Assembly (NCBI RefSeq): GCF_008932435.1
Contig: NZ_WBWE01000013.1
Location: 62,001-126,000 of the forward strand
DNA from: Brucella pseudintermedia
GTDB lineage: Bacteria > Pseudomonadota > Alphaproteobacteria > Rhizobiales > Rhizobiaceae
Direction of reading: 5' to 3'
Length of the DNA: 64,000 bases
Shown here: one piece after another, positions 48,189-58,198 of the stretch
Layout of the letters: each line of letters opens with the position of its first letter
How positions within the stretch are numbered: the first letter of the stretch is position 1
Program-made: the position numbers and the translations under genes
The notes under the pieces: generated by a model
Seen by the model: the letters and a program-made list of their open reading frames with translations, nothing else
What the model was told of the DNA's origin: nothing
Databases searched by the model: none

Positions 48189-48341
48189 TTCGGGACTCGA
48201 TTCAAAGGATAAGGAGCGGATGCTGAAACTTGTATGTCACATTTGTGACAGGAGAGATATTGCAGCAACGACGCAGCGCGGGGCGTTTTTGCCGTTTCCC
48301 GCCTCTTGCCGAAAACATGCCGACATGAAACAAGCGCAGCC

Positions 48342-49214
48342 ATGAATTATCGTCACGCCTATCACGCCGGAAATTTTGCGGATGTCGTCAAGCACGTCAT
48401 TCTCGCCCGTCTCGTTGAATATCTGAAGCGCAAGGATCAGGCCTTTCGCGTCATCGACACCCATGCCGGCATCGGGCTTTACGATCTGAAAGGCGTGGAA
48501 GCCGGCAAGACCGGCGAATGGACGGGTGGCATCGACCGCATCGTGGAAGCCGTCCAGAAAGGCCAGATCGAGCAGCCCGCGCTGGAATTGCTGGAGCCTT
48601 ATCTTGCCGCCGTCAGCGCCGTCAACGAGGGCGAAACGCTCCGCCATTATCCGGGTTCGCCGCTTCTCGTGCGGCATTTGCTGCGCAAGCAGGACCGCTT
48701 GTCCGCGCTGGAACTGCACCCGCAGGATTCGGCCAGGCTGGCGAAACTCTTCGAGGGTGACTATCAGGTGCGCGTGACCGAGCTCGACGGCTGGCTTGCG
48801 CTTGGCGCCCACCTGCCGCCGAAGGAAAAACGCGGCATGGTGCTGGTCGATCCGCCTTTTGAAAAGGAAGGCGAATTCGACCGTCTGGTCGACGGTCTTG
48901 TCAAGGCGCACAAGCGTTTCAGCGGCGGGATCTACGCGCTTTGGTATCCGATAAAGGACCGCAGGGAGACGGAACGGTTCACCCGACGCCTGCGTGAAAC
49001 CGGCATTCCCAAGATCATGCAGATCGAGCTTGCGATTCGCGCGCCTTCCGCCGAACCGCGTCTCGACGGCACTGGCATGATTGTCGTCAATCCGCCTTTT
49101 ACACTCGAAAGTGAGATGCAAACCCTGCTTCCCTGCCTTACCAAGCTTCTGGCCGAGGAAAAGGGGAGCAATTTCAGCATCAAGTGGGTGCGTAGCGAGA
49201 CGGATCGCACTTGA
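48342..49214 (+). CDS. rlmJ: 23S rRNA (adenine-2030-N6)-methyltransferase
   Basis: A 290-residue methyltransferase that modifies A2030 of 23S rRNA. N-terminal MNYRHAYHAGNFADVVKHV is diagnostic of RlmJ (formerly YhiR). SAM-binding VIDTHAGIGLYDL and the N6-adenine motif DPPF in GMVLVDPPFEKEGEF are visible, with a helical insertion after DTHAG. The start ATG 48342 matches this N-terminus; the ribosome-binding site is weak. Confidence 0.94.
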   Translation: MNYRHAYHAGNFADVVKHVILARLVEYLKRKDQAFRVIDTHAGIGLYDLKGVEAGKTGEWTGGIDRIVEAVQKGQIEQPALELLEPYLAAVSAVNEGETLRHYPGSPLLVRHLLRKQDRLSALELHPQDSARLAKLFEGDYQVRVTELDGWLALGAHLPPKEKRGMVLVDPPFEKEGEFDRLVDGLVKAHKRFSGGIYALWYPIKDRRETERFTRRLRETGIPKIMQIELAIRAPSAEPRLDGTGMIVVNPPFTLESEMQTLLPCLTKLLAEEKGSNFSIKWVRSETDRT

Positions 49215-49309
49215 CCCGCGTGAAACGGTGACAGAAACTGCAACCCGACGAGGCTTCGGCCATCACAGAATTCAGCGAGTTGGCTCGCAATTTCGGACAG
49301 GATAGAGAT

Positions 49310-49777
49310 ATGCAACGAACCCTGGATCGCATCGGACAGTTTTCACGCGCAGCCGCTTTCGCCGCAGCCGTCCTTCCCCTGACGCTGGCTTCCCTGCCCG
49401 CGAGCGCCGCAGATTATCTTGCTCCGGCTCCCGCAGGCGTTGCCGGTGCGGGCGCGTGCAGCCAGCAAAGCGTGCTCCGCTCGGTGGTTTCCGATTTCGG
49501 CTATCAGGTGCGCCACGTCCCGAACCTGCCGCAGGTCGGCATCACTGCCATGAGCGACGTTCAACTGACGCGCTATGAACCAAAGACCAATCCGGCCCAG
49601 ATCGAGCGCACTTATTGCAAGGCAACCGCCGTTCTGAGCGATGGCCAGTATCGTTCGGTCTGGTATATGGTTGAGGAAGGTCAGGGCTTTGCATCCATGG
49701 GCCGCAACGTCGAGTTCTGCGTAGACGGTTTCGACCGCTGGTATGTGTATGACGCCCGGTGCCGCGTTCTTCGCTAG
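49310..49777 (+). CDS. Exported protein of unknown function
   Basis: A 155-residue exported protein. Signal peptide to about 34 (LPLTLASLPASA-AD). The mature part contains four cysteines in GACSQQSVLRSVVSDFGYQV, RTYCKATAVLSDGQYRSVWY, VEFCVDGFDRWYVYDARCRV, likely two disulphides, and a beta-rich pattern. AGGAT lies before the ATG at 49310. I do not recognise a family with known function. It may share a transcript with RNase T2. Confidence 0.75.
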   Translation: MQRTLDRIGQFSRAAAFAAAVLPLTLASLPASAADYLAPAPAGVAGAGACSQQSVLRSVVSDFGYQVRHVPNLPQVGITAMSDVQLTRYEPKTNPAQIERTYCKATAVLSDGQYRSVWYMVEEGQGFASMGRNVEFCVDGFDRWYVYDARCRVLR

Positions 49778-49860
49778 TGACTACTCAAAGTCGCCCTGCC
49801 GGCCTGCCGCTTTTTGATTCAGACACTGAAGCCGCAGGGCAACCATTGAGTGGAGGGCAT

Positions 49861-50529
49861 ATGCTGCGGAAGTTTGGCGCTGCTGCGATCACGTTGCTTG
49901 CAGCGGCGATGGCGAATGTCCTGCCTGTACGCGCCGATGACATTCCGGGCGAGTTCGACTTTTATGTCCTCGCCCTCACCTGGTCGCCAAGCTATTGCGC
50001 ATCGGAAGGCCCACGCGCCAACAAGCAGCAATGCGGCACCAACCGGCCTTTCGGTTTCGTGGTGCATGGTCTGTGGCCGCAGAACGAACGGGGTTATCCG
50101 GCGAACTGCCGGGTCGACAATAACCGAAGCGGCGGCAGCTATGTGCCGCGACGGATTATTTCCAACCTCTCGGACATCATGCCCGCTGCCGGTCTCGTCG
50201 CCTATCAATGGCGCAAGCATGGCAGTTGTTCCGGCCTTTCCCAGAATGATTATTTCGACACGCTGCGCAACGCTTTCGATCAGGTCAAGATTCCGCCAAG
50301 CCTGCGCAGTCTTGCCAGCGGGCGGCGCGTCGATCCCATGCTTGTTGAAAAAGCCTTCGTCGCTGCCAATCCCGGCATGAAGCCGGACGGTATTTCGATC
50401 AGTTGCAAGCGGAATTACCTGCAGGAAGTCCGCATCTGCATGACAAAGGACCTGCAATTCCGTTCCTGCAGCGAGGTGGACGCCAATGCCTGCCGAAGCC
50501 GCTCCGTGATGGTGCCCCCTACGCGATAG
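49861..50529 (+). CDS. Ribonuclease T2-family endoribonuclease, exported
   Basis: A 222-residue enzyme with a signal peptide (to about 25, MANVLPVRA-DD). Both catalytic sites are present: GFVVHGLWPQNE (CAS I, His 69) and YQWRKHGSCSG (CAS II, His 120 with Lys 119). Four or more Cys residues suit the RNase T2 disulphides. It should cleave RNA in the periplasm without base specificity. GGAGGG is 3 bases before the ATG. Confidence 0.92.
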   Translation: MLRKFGAAAITLLAAAMANVLPVRADDIPGEFDFYVLALTWSPSYCASEGPRANKQQCGTNRPFGFVVHGLWPQNERGYPANCRVDNNRSGGSYVPRRIISNLSDIMPAAGLVAYQWRKHGSCSGLSQNDYFDTLRNAFDQVKIPPSLRSLASGRRVDPMLVEKAFVAANPGMKPDGISISCKRNYLQEVRICMTKDLQFRSCSEVDANACRSRSVMVPPTR

Positions 50530-50558
50530 ACCCTACCTACCCTGTTCAGGAAGTTACG

Positions 50559-51158
50559 ATGACACAGATACTCTATTCACCCGCTTCACCCTATAGCGCG
50601 AAGGTTCGCATGGCTGCCCATCACGCGGGCATTCCGTTTGAAAGCGTCATCGTCAACACCTCGGCGGAACCGGAAAATCTCATCCATGCCAATCCGCTTG
50701 GAAAGATTCCAACGCTGGTGACGGATGACGGCAAAGGCATTTTCGACAGCCGGGCAATCACCCAGTATCTGGACCGGGTTTCGGGCAAAAAGCTTTTTCC
50801 GCGCAATGCCGAAAAACGCACCGATGCGGAGCGTTATGAAGCCATTGCCGACGGTCTTTGCGACGTGCTTCTGGCGCATGTCTATGAACGGCGCATGCGT
50901 CCGGAAGAGAAGGTCCACCAGCCTTGGCTCGACCTGCAATGGCGCAAGGCCGAACGCGCGCTCGACCTTCTGAATGAAGCGCCGCCGCGTCTGGCAGGCA
51001 AGCTGCATGTGGGGCATATCGCCGTTGCAGCCGCGCTCGGCTATCTGGCGCTGCGTTTTGAAGGCAAATGGGAGCGCAACCGCTCCAAGCTCAAGCGCTG
51101 GATGAAGCGTTTTCAGGAACTGCATCCGGAACTGACGGAACTTTTGCCGCACAGCTGA
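50559..51158 (+). CDS. Glutathione S-transferase family protein
   Basis: A 199-residue GST-fold protein. Thioredoxin-like N-domain YSPASPYSAKVRMAAHHAG with Ser residues in place of a catalytic Tyr or Cys, cis-Pro loop NPLGKIPTLVTDDGKGIFDSRAI (Ser near 65 binding the glutathione glutamyl group), and a helical C-domain (AERALDLLNEAPPRLAGKLHVG). ATG 50559 has a CAGGAAG site. It is followed by a terminator. Substrate unknown. Confidence 0.9.
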   Translation: MTQILYSPASPYSAKVRMAAHHAGIPFESVIVNTSAEPENLIHANPLGKIPTLVTDDGKGIFDSRAITQYLDRVSGKKLFPRNAEKRTDAERYEAIADGLCDVLLAHVYERRMRPEEKVHQPWLDLQWRKAERALDLLNEAPPRLAGKLHVGHIAVAAALGYLALRFEGKWERNRSKLKRWMKRFQELHPELTELLPHS

Positions 51159-51173
51159 TGGCCGAAACGAATG

Positions 51174-51198
51174 AAAACCCCGGATTTTCCGGGGTTTT
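51174..51198. terminator. Bidirectional terminator between the GST gene and ampC
   Basis: AAAACCCCGGA-ttt-TCCGGGGTTTT is a perfect 11-bp palindromic stem that works in both directions for the convergent genes. Confidence 0.88.
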
Positions 51199-51207
51199 CA
51201 TTGCGGT

Positions 51208-52371
51208 TTACTGTTTCCCGTTGATCGCCTGCAAAATCCGGTAAGCGGCTTTTATGCGCTGATCATTCGGATAGTTTCGGTTGGCGAGCAGAACGATTCC
51301 GGTCTTTGTCGCGGGAATGAAGGCCGCATAGGCACCGAAACCATTGGTGGAGCCGGTCTTGTTGACAAGCATGTTCGGCGACGGCGCGTGCGGGGAATCG
51401 AATTTCTCGATCTTATGGGATTTCCGCGCCATGTCGGACGAATTGCCCGCCAGAAGCGTCTTGAGCGGGACCGGATAAGCATAGATTTCCCAGCCGAGCC
51501 CCTGATTGTTCGCGCCGACACGGTAGTAACCCGTATGGGTTGCGGCGACGGCTTTCTGAAAATCGGGCGCAAGCGGCGAGCTGTCGATATTCAGCGCGAC
51601 GAAGCGAAGGAGATCCGGCGCCGTGGTCTTGATGCCGTAGGCCTCCGCATCCAGCGTGCCTGCCGATACCCGGATCGGCTTGTCGGCCTTGGTATAGCCG
51701 TAGGCATAGTTCTTCATCCGGCTTTCTGGCACATGGACAAACGTGTTTTTCAGGCCGAATGCGGGCAGAAGCTTCTGCTCCATCAACACGTCGAACGGCT
51801 GGCCCATGCTGCGCGCCGCGAGATAGCCAAACAGCCCGATGCTGGGGTTCGAATAACGGCGCTGCGTGCCCGCCGGATAATCCGGCTTCCACTTCTTGAA
51901 ATAGGCCAGCATGGAACTGTCGTCGGTGACTGCATCGGGAAACTGCAATGGCAATCCTCCCGGCGTATAGGTTCCAAGATCGAGCATGGTGATCCTGTCG
52001 AAACTGCTGCCTGTGAGCTCAGGAGCCCATCTGGTTGCGGGATCGGACAGGGAGAAGGTGCCGGTCGCCAATCCATAGCCGCCAAGCGTCGCGGTAAAGG
52101 TCTTGCTGATCGAGCCTATCTCGAAAAGCGTATTCTCATCGACTTTCTGCCCGCCGTCCTTCGACGCCACTCCATAACCGAAGAAATGAATTTTGCCGTC
52201 GATGGTGATGGCAACGCCCATGCCGAGGATTTTTTGCTCGGCCATGAGCGGGCGTACGGTTTCATCGACAATGCGGCGCAGGTCGCTATCGCCTGCAGCA
52301 AGCGCGCGACTGTTCGGGACAATCGCAGCCGTAGCGAGGAGACCGATCAAAAGTGTCGTAGATTTTCTCAT
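51208..52371 (-). CDS. ampC: Class C beta-lactamase, OCH-like (AmpC)
   Basis: A 387-residue periplasmic serine beta-lactamase giving cephalosporinase activity. Signal peptide to about 26. Active-site motifs: S87-I-S-K90 in EIGSISKTF, Y173-S-N175 in QRRYSNPSIG, and K338-T-G in VNKTGSTNG. Overall it matches what I recall of the Ochrobactrum anthropi OCH enzymes closely (for example MRKSTTLLIG at the start and a 390-residue length), with scattered differences such as LMAEQKILGMG. ATG 52371 begins MRKS; the 25 codons upstream do not belong. ampR lies divergently. Confidence 0.95.
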   Translation of the reverse strand: MRKSTTLLIGLLATAAIVPNSRALAAGDSDLRRIVDETVRPLMAEQKILGMGVAITIDGKIHFFGYGVASKDGGQKVDENTLFEIGSISKTFTATLGGYGLATGTFSLSDPATRWAPELTGSSFDRITMLDLGTYTPGGLPLQFPDAVTDDSSMLAYFKKWKPDYPAGTQRRYSNPSIGLFGYLAARSMGQPFDVLMEQKLLPAFGLKNTFVHVPESRMKNYAYGYTKADKPIRVSAGTLDAEAYGIKTTAPDLLRFVALNIDSSPLAPDFQKAVAATHTGYYRVGANNQGLGWEIYAYPVPLKTLLAGNSSDMARKSHKIEKFDSPHAPSPNMLVNKTGSTNGFGAYAAFIPATKTGIVLLANRNYPNDQRIKAAYRILQAINGKQ

Positions 52372-52566
52372 GATAGATGAATAAACCTCATGATTATGCG
52401 TTCGGCTGCGTCTTAACCAAGACATTAGCCGCACTGCGCGATCCATTATACTGAAACCCGTTTTCCAGGGGATGCAAGCCTTTCAGGCCCTGCTGATGTA
52501 CGCTGCTTGCGCAGCAACGACAAACGACGTTATCTAGCATTTGGCATTAGAAAAATTTGGGTTTTC
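52372..52566. promoter_or_regulatory. ampC-ampR intergenic promoter region
   Basis: 195 bases between the divergent starts, where AmpR would bind. I did not find a site close to the enterobacterial AmpR consensus, but an alphaproteobacterial LysR site of T-N11-A form would not stand out. Confidence 0.5.
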
Positions 52567-53442
52567 ATGGTTCGTCCGCATCTCCCGCTCAATTCGCTCC
52601 GCGCCTTTGAAGCGTCGGCGCGTCACCTCAGTTTCACCAAGGCCGCGATTGAGCTTTGCGTCACGCAGGCCGCTGTCAGCCATCAGGTCAAAAGCCTCGA
52701 GACCCGCCTCAATGTGACGTTGTTCGAGCGCCTGCCGCGCGGATTGATGCTGACCAAAGAAGGAGAAGCGCTGCTTCCCACGTTGAAAGACGCATTCGAC
52801 CGCATCGCGGGTACGCTTGAGCTTTTCGAGGCCGGGCACTACCGGGAGATATTGCGGGTGGGCGCGGTGGGGACGCTTGCGGTCGGCTGGCTTCTGCCGC
52901 GTCTGCACGATTTCCAGAGTCGCTATCCGTTCATCGACTTGCGCCTTTCGACCAACAATAACCGGGTGGATATCGCGGCGGAAGGACTGGATTACGCCAT
53001 CCGATTCGGCAGCGGTGCATGGCACGGCATCGACGCAACCCGGTTGCTGGAAGCGCCCTTGTCGCCACTATGCATTCCGGAACTGGCGCGTGAATTGCGA
53101 ACACCGGCCGATCTTGCGCGCCATACGCTGCTACGCTCCTATCGTGCCGATGAATGGGCGCAATGGTTTCTGGCGGCGGGCGTTACGGGAGACATGCCCC
53201 TGCCCCGAAGCATCATGTTCGATTCGTCGCTTGCCATGATGGAAGCTGCCATGCAGGGAGCAGGCATTGCGCTTGCGCCGCCACTGATGTTTTCCCGGCA
53301 ATTGTTGTCGGAAACCATCATCCAGCCATTCGAAACGACGGTGACGATGGGCGGCTATTGGCTGACGAGGCTGCAATCGCGGACGGAAACCGAGGCGATG
53401 TCGGCCTTTCGCGGCTGGCTGATGGAAACAGCAAACAGCTGA
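52567..53442 (+). CDS. ampR: LysR-family regulator of beta-lactamase (AmpR)
   Basis: A 291-residue LysR-type regulator. The HTH is PLNSLRAFEASARHLSFTKAA followed by VTQAAVSHQVKSLETRLNVTLF, very like enterobacterial AmpR. The effector domain holds RLSTNNNRVDIAAEGLDYAI, SGAWHGIDATRLL and TLLRSYRADEWAQWF, all AmpR-type. It should respond to muropeptides and control the divergent ampC. ATG 52567 begins MVRPHLPLNSL; the frame extends 20 codons upstream without support. Confidence 0.95.
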   Translation: MVRPHLPLNSLRAFEASARHLSFTKAAIELCVTQAAVSHQVKSLETRLNVTLFERLPRGLMLTKEGEALLPTLKDAFDRIAGTLELFEAGHYREILRVGAVGTLAVGWLLPRLHDFQSRYPFIDLRLSTNNNRVDIAAEGLDYAIRFGSGAWHGIDATRLLEAPLSPLCIPELARELRTPADLARHTLLRSYRADEWAQWFLAAGVTGDMPLPRSIMFDSSLAMMEAAMQGAGIALAPPLMFSRQLLSETIIQPFETTVTMGGYWLTRLQSRTETEAMSAFRGWLMETANS

Positions 53443-53462
53443 ATCCAAAAACAACGCAACAA

Positions 53463-53490
53463 AAAACCGGACAGTCGCCTGCCCGGTTTT
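53463..53490. terminator. Terminator between ampR and omp25
   Basis: AAAACCGG (53463-53470) pairs with CCGGTTTT (53483-53490) around a 12-base loop, with A- and T-runs suited to both directions. Confidence 0.75.
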
Positions 53491-53511
53491 CCGTGTTCAA
53501 TTATCAGATAA

Positions 53512-54153
53512 TTAGAACTTGTAGCCAACGCCGACGCGGATGTCGTGGGTGTCGAGCTTGTTACGGACCGACTCGGTGCCAAGATCATAAGTCTTGTTGC
53601 CGAACTGGGTGTAACGATATTCAACGCGGCCCAGAATGTTGTCCGTGAGCTTGGCTTCCAGACCGGCACCAGCAGTCCAACCAACGCGGAACTTGCTTTC
53701 GTCGTCGAAGCCGTTGTCGAGCTTGACCTGCTTACCAGCAACACCAGCGGTGATGTACGGCATGACCGGGTTCAGGTCGTAGCCGAGACGGCCACGCAGC
53801 GAGCCTTCGAAGCCTTCCTTGACTTCCAGGCCGTTCTTGGACTTCTTGGCCCAGGAGTAACCGGCGTCACCTTCGAGGCCGTATACGAACTGGTCCTGCT
53901 GGAAGTTCCAGCCAGCGTAGGCGCCAGCCTTCATATCGTCAGGCTTGATGCTGCCATCGGTGTTGGTCTTGGCCTTGTTCCAGCCGTAGCCGAGGTACAG
54001 ACCAGTGTAACCGCCAGCCCAGCTGTACTGCGGAGCCATTTCAACCGGAGCCGGAACAGGAGGCTGTTCCTGGATGGCGTCAGCAGCGAAAGCAGTCGCA
54101 GAGAACGGCAGCAGCGCAGCCGAGGCGATTACGAGAGACTTAAGAGTGCGCAT
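53512..54153 (-). CDS. omp25: Outer-membrane protein Omp25
   Basis: A 213-residue outer-membrane beta-barrel of the Omp25/Omp31 group, an abundant surface protein of Brucella and relatives. Signal peptide [23 protein letters not shown]. The mature N-terminus is [21 protein letters not shown], then [60 protein letters not shown] and the terminal Phe in [10 protein letters not shown] required for assembly. The length equals Brucella Omp25. The start is set by the signal peptide; the 53 codons upstream are leader. Confidence 0.95.
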   Translation of the reverse strand: MRTLKSLVIASAALLPFSATAFAADAIQEQPPVPAPVEMAPQYSWAGGYTGLYLGYGWNKAKTNTDGSIKPDDMKAGAYAGWNFQQDQFVYGLEGDAGYSWAKKSKNGLEVKEGFEGSLRGRLGYDLNPVMPYITAGVAGKQVKLDNGFDDESKFRVGWTAGAGLEAKLTDNILGRVEYRYTQFGNKTYDLGTESVRNKLDTHDIRVGVGYKF

Positions 54154-54530
54154 AGCATTCTCCTTACACAAATTACCTTTTGCGCGGTCCCTTATCGGGC
54201 GGGCGACATTGGGAGTAATCGTCCATGCCGCGCTGACAGGACCGACATATCGGCGGTAATTGCGGCACGAAATGCCCGCTTCTGTGGAGAGAACCTGTCG
54301 AGAACGTGGCAAAATTGCGATGTTGCATTATCGCAACGCCGACTACGGGCAACTATATGGGAGAAGGATGGTGGCTGCGTTGCTGCTCTTCACCGGCCAG
54401 ATGAAACGAAGTCGCTGAAATCTCTACAAATTTGTCAGCTATGGAGGTTGCCGACGCTGTTTTTAGCTGTAATTTTCCGACCGAAGTGGCATGAAATCGA
54501 TTGAAGAATCTCGATAAGGAAGTGTTTACC
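54154..54530. other. Divergent intergenic region omp25 / SDR
   Basis: 377 bases holding the omp25 promoter and leader and the start region of the SDR. No gene with a ribosome-binding site is seen. A strongly expressed porin often has a long leader; none of its sequence stands out as a known riboswitch. Confidence 0.45.
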
Positions 54531-55316
54531 GTGTTGAATGATCACGAGCCCCGCCTGCTTGCCAAATGCCCGGTTCTGGTAACCGGCGGCGCGCGGCGCA
54601 TTGGAAAGGCAATCGTCGAAGACCTTGCCGCCCATGGCTTCCCGGTCGCCATACACTGCAATCACTCCGTCGATGAAGGCGCAGCCCTTGCGAGCGCCAT
54701 AAACGAGCGAGGCGGCATCGCCCGCGTGGTACGTGCCGATCTTTCGTCCGAAGCCGATGTGCGCAATCTCGTCAAAGATGCCTCGAGCCAGATCGGGCCG
54801 ATCCGACTTTTGATCAACAATGCCTCGCTTTTTGAAGATGACCAGATCGGGCAACTGGACATGGCGCTGTGGGACAAGCATTTTGCCATTCACCTGAAAG
54901 CTCCCGTCCTGCTGGCCGAAGAAATGGCGAATGCCTTGCCCGAGGGTGAGGATGGGCTTGTGGTCAATGTGATCGACCAGCGCGTGTGGAAGCTCAATCC
55001 GAACTTCTTTTCCTATACGCTCTCGAAAACGGCGCTTTGGAATGCCACCCGCACCATGGCGCAGGCGCTTGCGCCGCGAATCCGGGTCAATGCAATCGCC
55101 CCCGGCCCCACATTGCCGAGCGAAAGGCAGAAGCCGGGTGATTTCGAACAGCAGGTCGAGAAACTTCTTTTGCAGCGCGCGCCGGAATTGTCGGAATTTG
55201 GGCGTACTGTTCGCTATTTCTGGGAAAGCCGCTCCGTCACCGGCCAGATGATCGCGCTTGATGGCGGCCAGCATCTGGCATGGGAAACCCCGGATATTGC
55301 AGGAATCACCGAATGA
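54531..55316 (+). CDS. SDR-family oxidoreductase, FolM-like
   Basis: A 261-residue short-chain dehydrogenase. Cofactor loop [20 protein letters not shown] (TGGxRRIG, as in FolM/pteridine reductases), NNAS in [15 protein letters not shown], and the catalytic Y-x-x-x-K in [15 protein letters not shown]; the usual Ser is replaced in [15 protein letters not shown] 54531 is preferred over TTG 54501 because AAGGAAG lies ten bases upstream. Its stop overlaps the uvrC ATG. Pteridine specificity is inferred from the RRIG loop. Confidence 0.88.
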   Translation: MLNDHEPRLLAKCPVLVTGGARRIGKAIVEDLAAHGFPVAIHCNHSVDEGAALASAINERGGIARVVRADLSSEADVRNLVKDASSQIGPIRLLINNASLFEDDQIGQLDMALWDKHFAIHLKAPVLLAEEMANALPEGEDGLVVNVIDQRVWKLNPNFFSYTLSKTALWNATRTMAQALAPRIRVNAIAPGPTLPSERQKPGDFEQQVEKLLLQRAPELSEFGRTVRYFWESRSVTGQMIALDGGQHLAWETPDIAGITE

Positions 55317-57388
55317 CCGGAAACCGCAAGAACAATGAGGACGCCGTTGCCAACCTGCCGCCGGATGACGAGCAGGATGTGGCAGGTTTCATCATTGGCG
55401 ATGCGGAAACCGAAGAGGAAGACGAGAGCGACGACGTAGTCGAAGCCTCTGCACCGCCCTCCGCTGCCGATTCGATCCAGTGGGATTCCTCCGATGGCCT
55501 GCCGGATATCGAGGGCCTCAGCGGGCAGGACATCATCAATGCTTTCGTGAAACGCCTGCCCAATAATCCGGGCGTCTATCGCATGTTCAACAGCGATGGT
55601 GACGTGCTCTATGTCGGCAAGGCGCGCAATCTCAAGAAGCGCGTGTCCAACTATGCGCGCGGGATCGGCCATTCCAATCGTATAACGCGAATGATCCGCG
55701 AAACGGTGACGATGGAATTCGTCGTCACCCGTACGGAAACCGAAGCCCTGCTGCTGGAAGCTAATCTCATCAAGCGATTGCGCCCGCGCTTCAACGTGCT
55801 GATGCGCGACGACAAGTCGTTTCCCTATATTCTTTTGACCGGCGACCATCGGGCGCCCGGCATCTTCAAGCATCGCGGCGCCCGGTCCCGCAAGGGAGAC
55901 TATTTCGGCCCCTTCGCCTCGGCTGGCGCCGTGGGCCGCACGATCAATGCGCTTCAGCGCGCGTTCCTGCTGCGAACCTGCACGGATTCGGTTTTTGAAA
56001 CACGCACCCGCCCTTGTCTTCTCTATCAGATCAAGCGCTGTTCCGGCCCGTGCACGCATGAGATCAGCGACGCGGACTATGCCGAACTTGTCAGCGAGGC
56101 CAAAGCCTTCCTTTCAGGCAAAAGCCAGTCGGTGAAAGACCATCTGGCAGCCGCAATGCAGGCCGCATCCGCCGATCTCGACTTTGAACATGCGGCGGTC
56201 TACCGCGACCGTCTGGCCGCACTTTCCCATGTTCAGTCGCATCAGGGCATCAATCCGCAGACAGTTGAAGAAGCAGACGTTTTCGCCATCCATCAGGAAG
56301 GCGGCATGACCTGCATTCAGGTCTTCTTCTTCCGTACCGGCCAGAACTGGGGCAACCGTGCCTATTTTCCGAAAGCCGACAGTTCGCTCGGACCCGCGGA
56401 GGTTCTCGGGGCCTTCCTGTCCCAATTCTACGACGACAAGCCATGCCCGCGTCTTGTTCTCTTGTCCGAGACTGTGGAGGAACAATCGCTGATCGCCGAA
56501 GCGCTGTCGACGCGCGCAGGACATAAAGTGCAGGTCAACGTGCCGCAACGCGGCGAGAAGAAGGATCTTGTCGATCACGCCCTCACCAACGCGCGCGAGG
56601 CGCTTGGACGACGGCTTGCCGAAACATCGTCGCAGGCACGCCTGTTGCAAGGCATGGCCGAGACCTTCGGCCTGTCGCAGCCGCCGCGCCGGATCGAGGT
56701 CTATGATAACTCGCATATCATGGGCACGAATGCTGTCGGCGGCATGATCGTCGCCGGGCCGGAAGGTTTTGTCAAAAACCAGTACCGCAAGTTCAACATC
56801 CGCTCGACGGACATTACGCCGGGCGACGATTTCGGCATGATGCGCGAGGTGATTGAGCGGCGCTTCTCGCGGCTGGTGAAAGAACATGGCGCGCCGGAAG
56901 AACAGACCAACGCTGAGGCGACCGATGCGTTTCCCGCATGGCCCGATGTCATCTTGATCGACGGCGGGCAAGGTCAGGTGGGCGCTGTGCGGCAGATTCT
57001 TGGCGAGCTTGGCATCAGCCATCTTGTCAATGCCATCGGCATTGCGAAGGGCGTCGACCGCGAGGCGGGACGCGAGCGCTTCTTCGTGGAAGGCAAGCAG
57101 CCCTTCACGCTGCCGCCGCGCGATCCCGTGCTCTATTTCATCCAGCGTCTGCGCGATGAGGCGCACCGCTTCGCCATCGGCACGCATCGCGCCCGGCGCA
57201 AGAAGGAAATGGTCAAGAATCCGCTCGATGAAATCGCGGGAATCGGACCATCGCGCAAGCGTGCGCTTCTGCACCATTTCGGGACCGCGAAGGCCGTGTC
57301 ACGCGCCGCCGTCGAGGACCTTATGCAGATTGACGGCATTTCGGAAGCCATGGCGCGGACGATTCATGACCATTTCCGGGATCGATGA
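55313..57388 (+). CDS. uvrC: Excinuclease ABC subunit C
   Basis: Makes both incisions in nucleotide excision repair. 691 residues. An acidic N-terminal extension ([15 protein letters not shown]) precedes the GIY-YIG nuclease ([27 protein letters not shown]-like part at about 80-120), then the UVR motif ([20 protein letters not shown]), RNase H-like nuclease ([30 protein letters not shown]), and C-terminal helix-hairpin-helix pair ([35 protein letters not shown]). ATG 55313 overlaps the SDR stop. Confidence 0.96.
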   Translation: MTGNRKNNEDAVANLPPDDEQDVAGFIIGDAETEEEDESDDVVEASAPPSAADSIQWDSSDGLPDIEGLSGQDIINAFVKRLPNNPGVYRMFNSDGDVLYVGKARNLKKRVSNYARGIGHSNRITRMIRETVTMEFVVTRTETEALLLEANLIKRLRPRFNVLMRDDKSFPYILLTGDHRAPGIFKHRGARSRKGDYFGPFASAGAVGRTINALQRAFLLRTCTDSVFETRTRPCLLYQIKRCSGPCTHEISDADYAELVSEAKAFLSGKSQSVKDHLAAAMQAASADLDFEHAAVYRDRLAALSHVQSHQGINPQTVEEADVFAIHQEGGMTCIQVFFFRTGQNWGNRAYFPKADSSLGPAEVLGAFLSQFYDDKPCPRLVLLSETVEEQSLIAEALSTRAGHKVQVNVPQRGEKKDLVDHALTNAREALGRRLAETSSQARLLQGMAETFGLSQPPRRIEVYDNSHIMGTNAVGGMIVAGPEGFVKNQYRKFNIRSTDITPGDDFGMMREVIERRFSRLVKEHGAPEEQTNAEATDAFPAWPDVILIDGGQGQVGAVRQILGELGISHLVNAIGIAKGVDREAGRERFFVEGKQPFTLPPRDPVLYFIQRLRDEAHRFAIGTHRARRKKEMVKNPLDEIAGIGPSRKRALLHHFGTAKAVSRAAVEDLMQIDGISEAMARTIHDHFRDR

Positions 57389-57422
57389 CACAAACTTGTC
57401 CGGGAATCATCTACAAGCGTCA

Positions 57423-57527
57423 TTAGAGCGCATCCTGAAAAGTGCGAAACGGTTTTCAGATAAGATGCGCGTCAAAACAAAGAATTAGAGCGTCGATCTG
57501 ATCCAATCAGATCGAAACGCGCTCTAA
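57423..57527. repeat. RIME-like intergenic palindromic repeat
   Basis: A 105-base element bounded by TTAGAGCGC and GCGCTCTAA. It folds as two hairpins: one from GCGCATC/GATGCGC and TGAAAA/TTTTCA (about 57429-57472), the other from TTAGAGCG/CGCTCTAA with CGATCTGAT-cca-ATCAGATCG (57485-57527). This matches palindromic mosaic elements (RIME, and Bru-RS elements) that I recall as common between genes in rhizobia and Brucella. It lies between uvrC and pgsA. Confidence 0.75.
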
Positions 57528-57609
57528 GTCCCGGCCGAACATGTTAGCGGGAGTTGATTTTATGTCATATCCCTGTTGATGTGCGGCTGACAAACATGCG
57601 GCGGAACGA

Positions 57610-58194
57610 ATGCAGAAGAATCATACCCTCTCCCTTCCCAATATCCTCACTTATGGCCGCATCATCGCCGTGCCTCTTGTGGTGTTGTGTTTCTTTATAG
57701 AGGGACGGCTGGAATCGAGCGATTTCGCCCGCTGGACAGCCCTCGGATTGTTTGCAGTCGCCAGCATAACCGACTTTTTCGACGGCTATCTCGCCCGCAT
57801 CTGGAAGCAGACCTCGACCATTGGCCGTATGCTTGATCCGATTGCCGACAAGCTTCTCGTGTCTGCAATCCTGCTGCTGCTTGCCGCTGACGGCACGATC
57901 GCCGGATGGACGCTGTGGGCGGCGATCATCATCCTTTGCCGCGAAATCCTGGTTTCCGGCCTGCGCGAATATCTTGCCGAGCTCAAGGTCAGCGTTCCCG
58001 TTTCGCGTCTCGCCAAATGGAAGACAACCGCGCAGATGATCGCGCTTGCATTCCTGCTCGCAGGCCCTGCCGGTGACAAAATCATGCCCTATGTAACGGA
58101 AACAGGCATTGTCCTGCTTTGGGTATCGGCCCTTCTGACGCTTTATACGGGCTGGGATTATTTCAAGGCGGGCCTTAAACACGTGATGGATTGA
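57610..58194 (+). CDS. pgsA: CDP-diacylglycerol-glycerol-3-phosphate 3-phosphatidyltransferase
   Basis: First committed step of phosphatidylglycerol synthesis in the inner membrane. 194 residues with four or more helices and the full CDP-alcohol phosphotransferase signature D-G-x2-A-R-x8-G-x3-D-x3-D, read as DGYLARIWKQTSTIGRMLDP then IADKL. N-terminal SLPNILTYGRIIAVPLVVLC is typical of PgsA. Starts an operon pgsA-moaD-moaE with 4- and 1-base gaps. Confidence 0.95.
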   Translation: MQKNHTLSLPNILTYGRIIAVPLVVLCFFIEGRLESSDFARWTALGLFAVASITDFFDGYLARIWKQTSTIGRMLDPIADKLLVSAILLLLAADGTIAGWTLWAAIIILCREILVSGLREYLAELKVSVPVSRLAKWKTTAQMIALAFLLAGPAGDKIMPYVTETGIVLLWVSALLTLYTGWDYFKAGLKHVMD

Positions 58195-58198
58195 TCCG

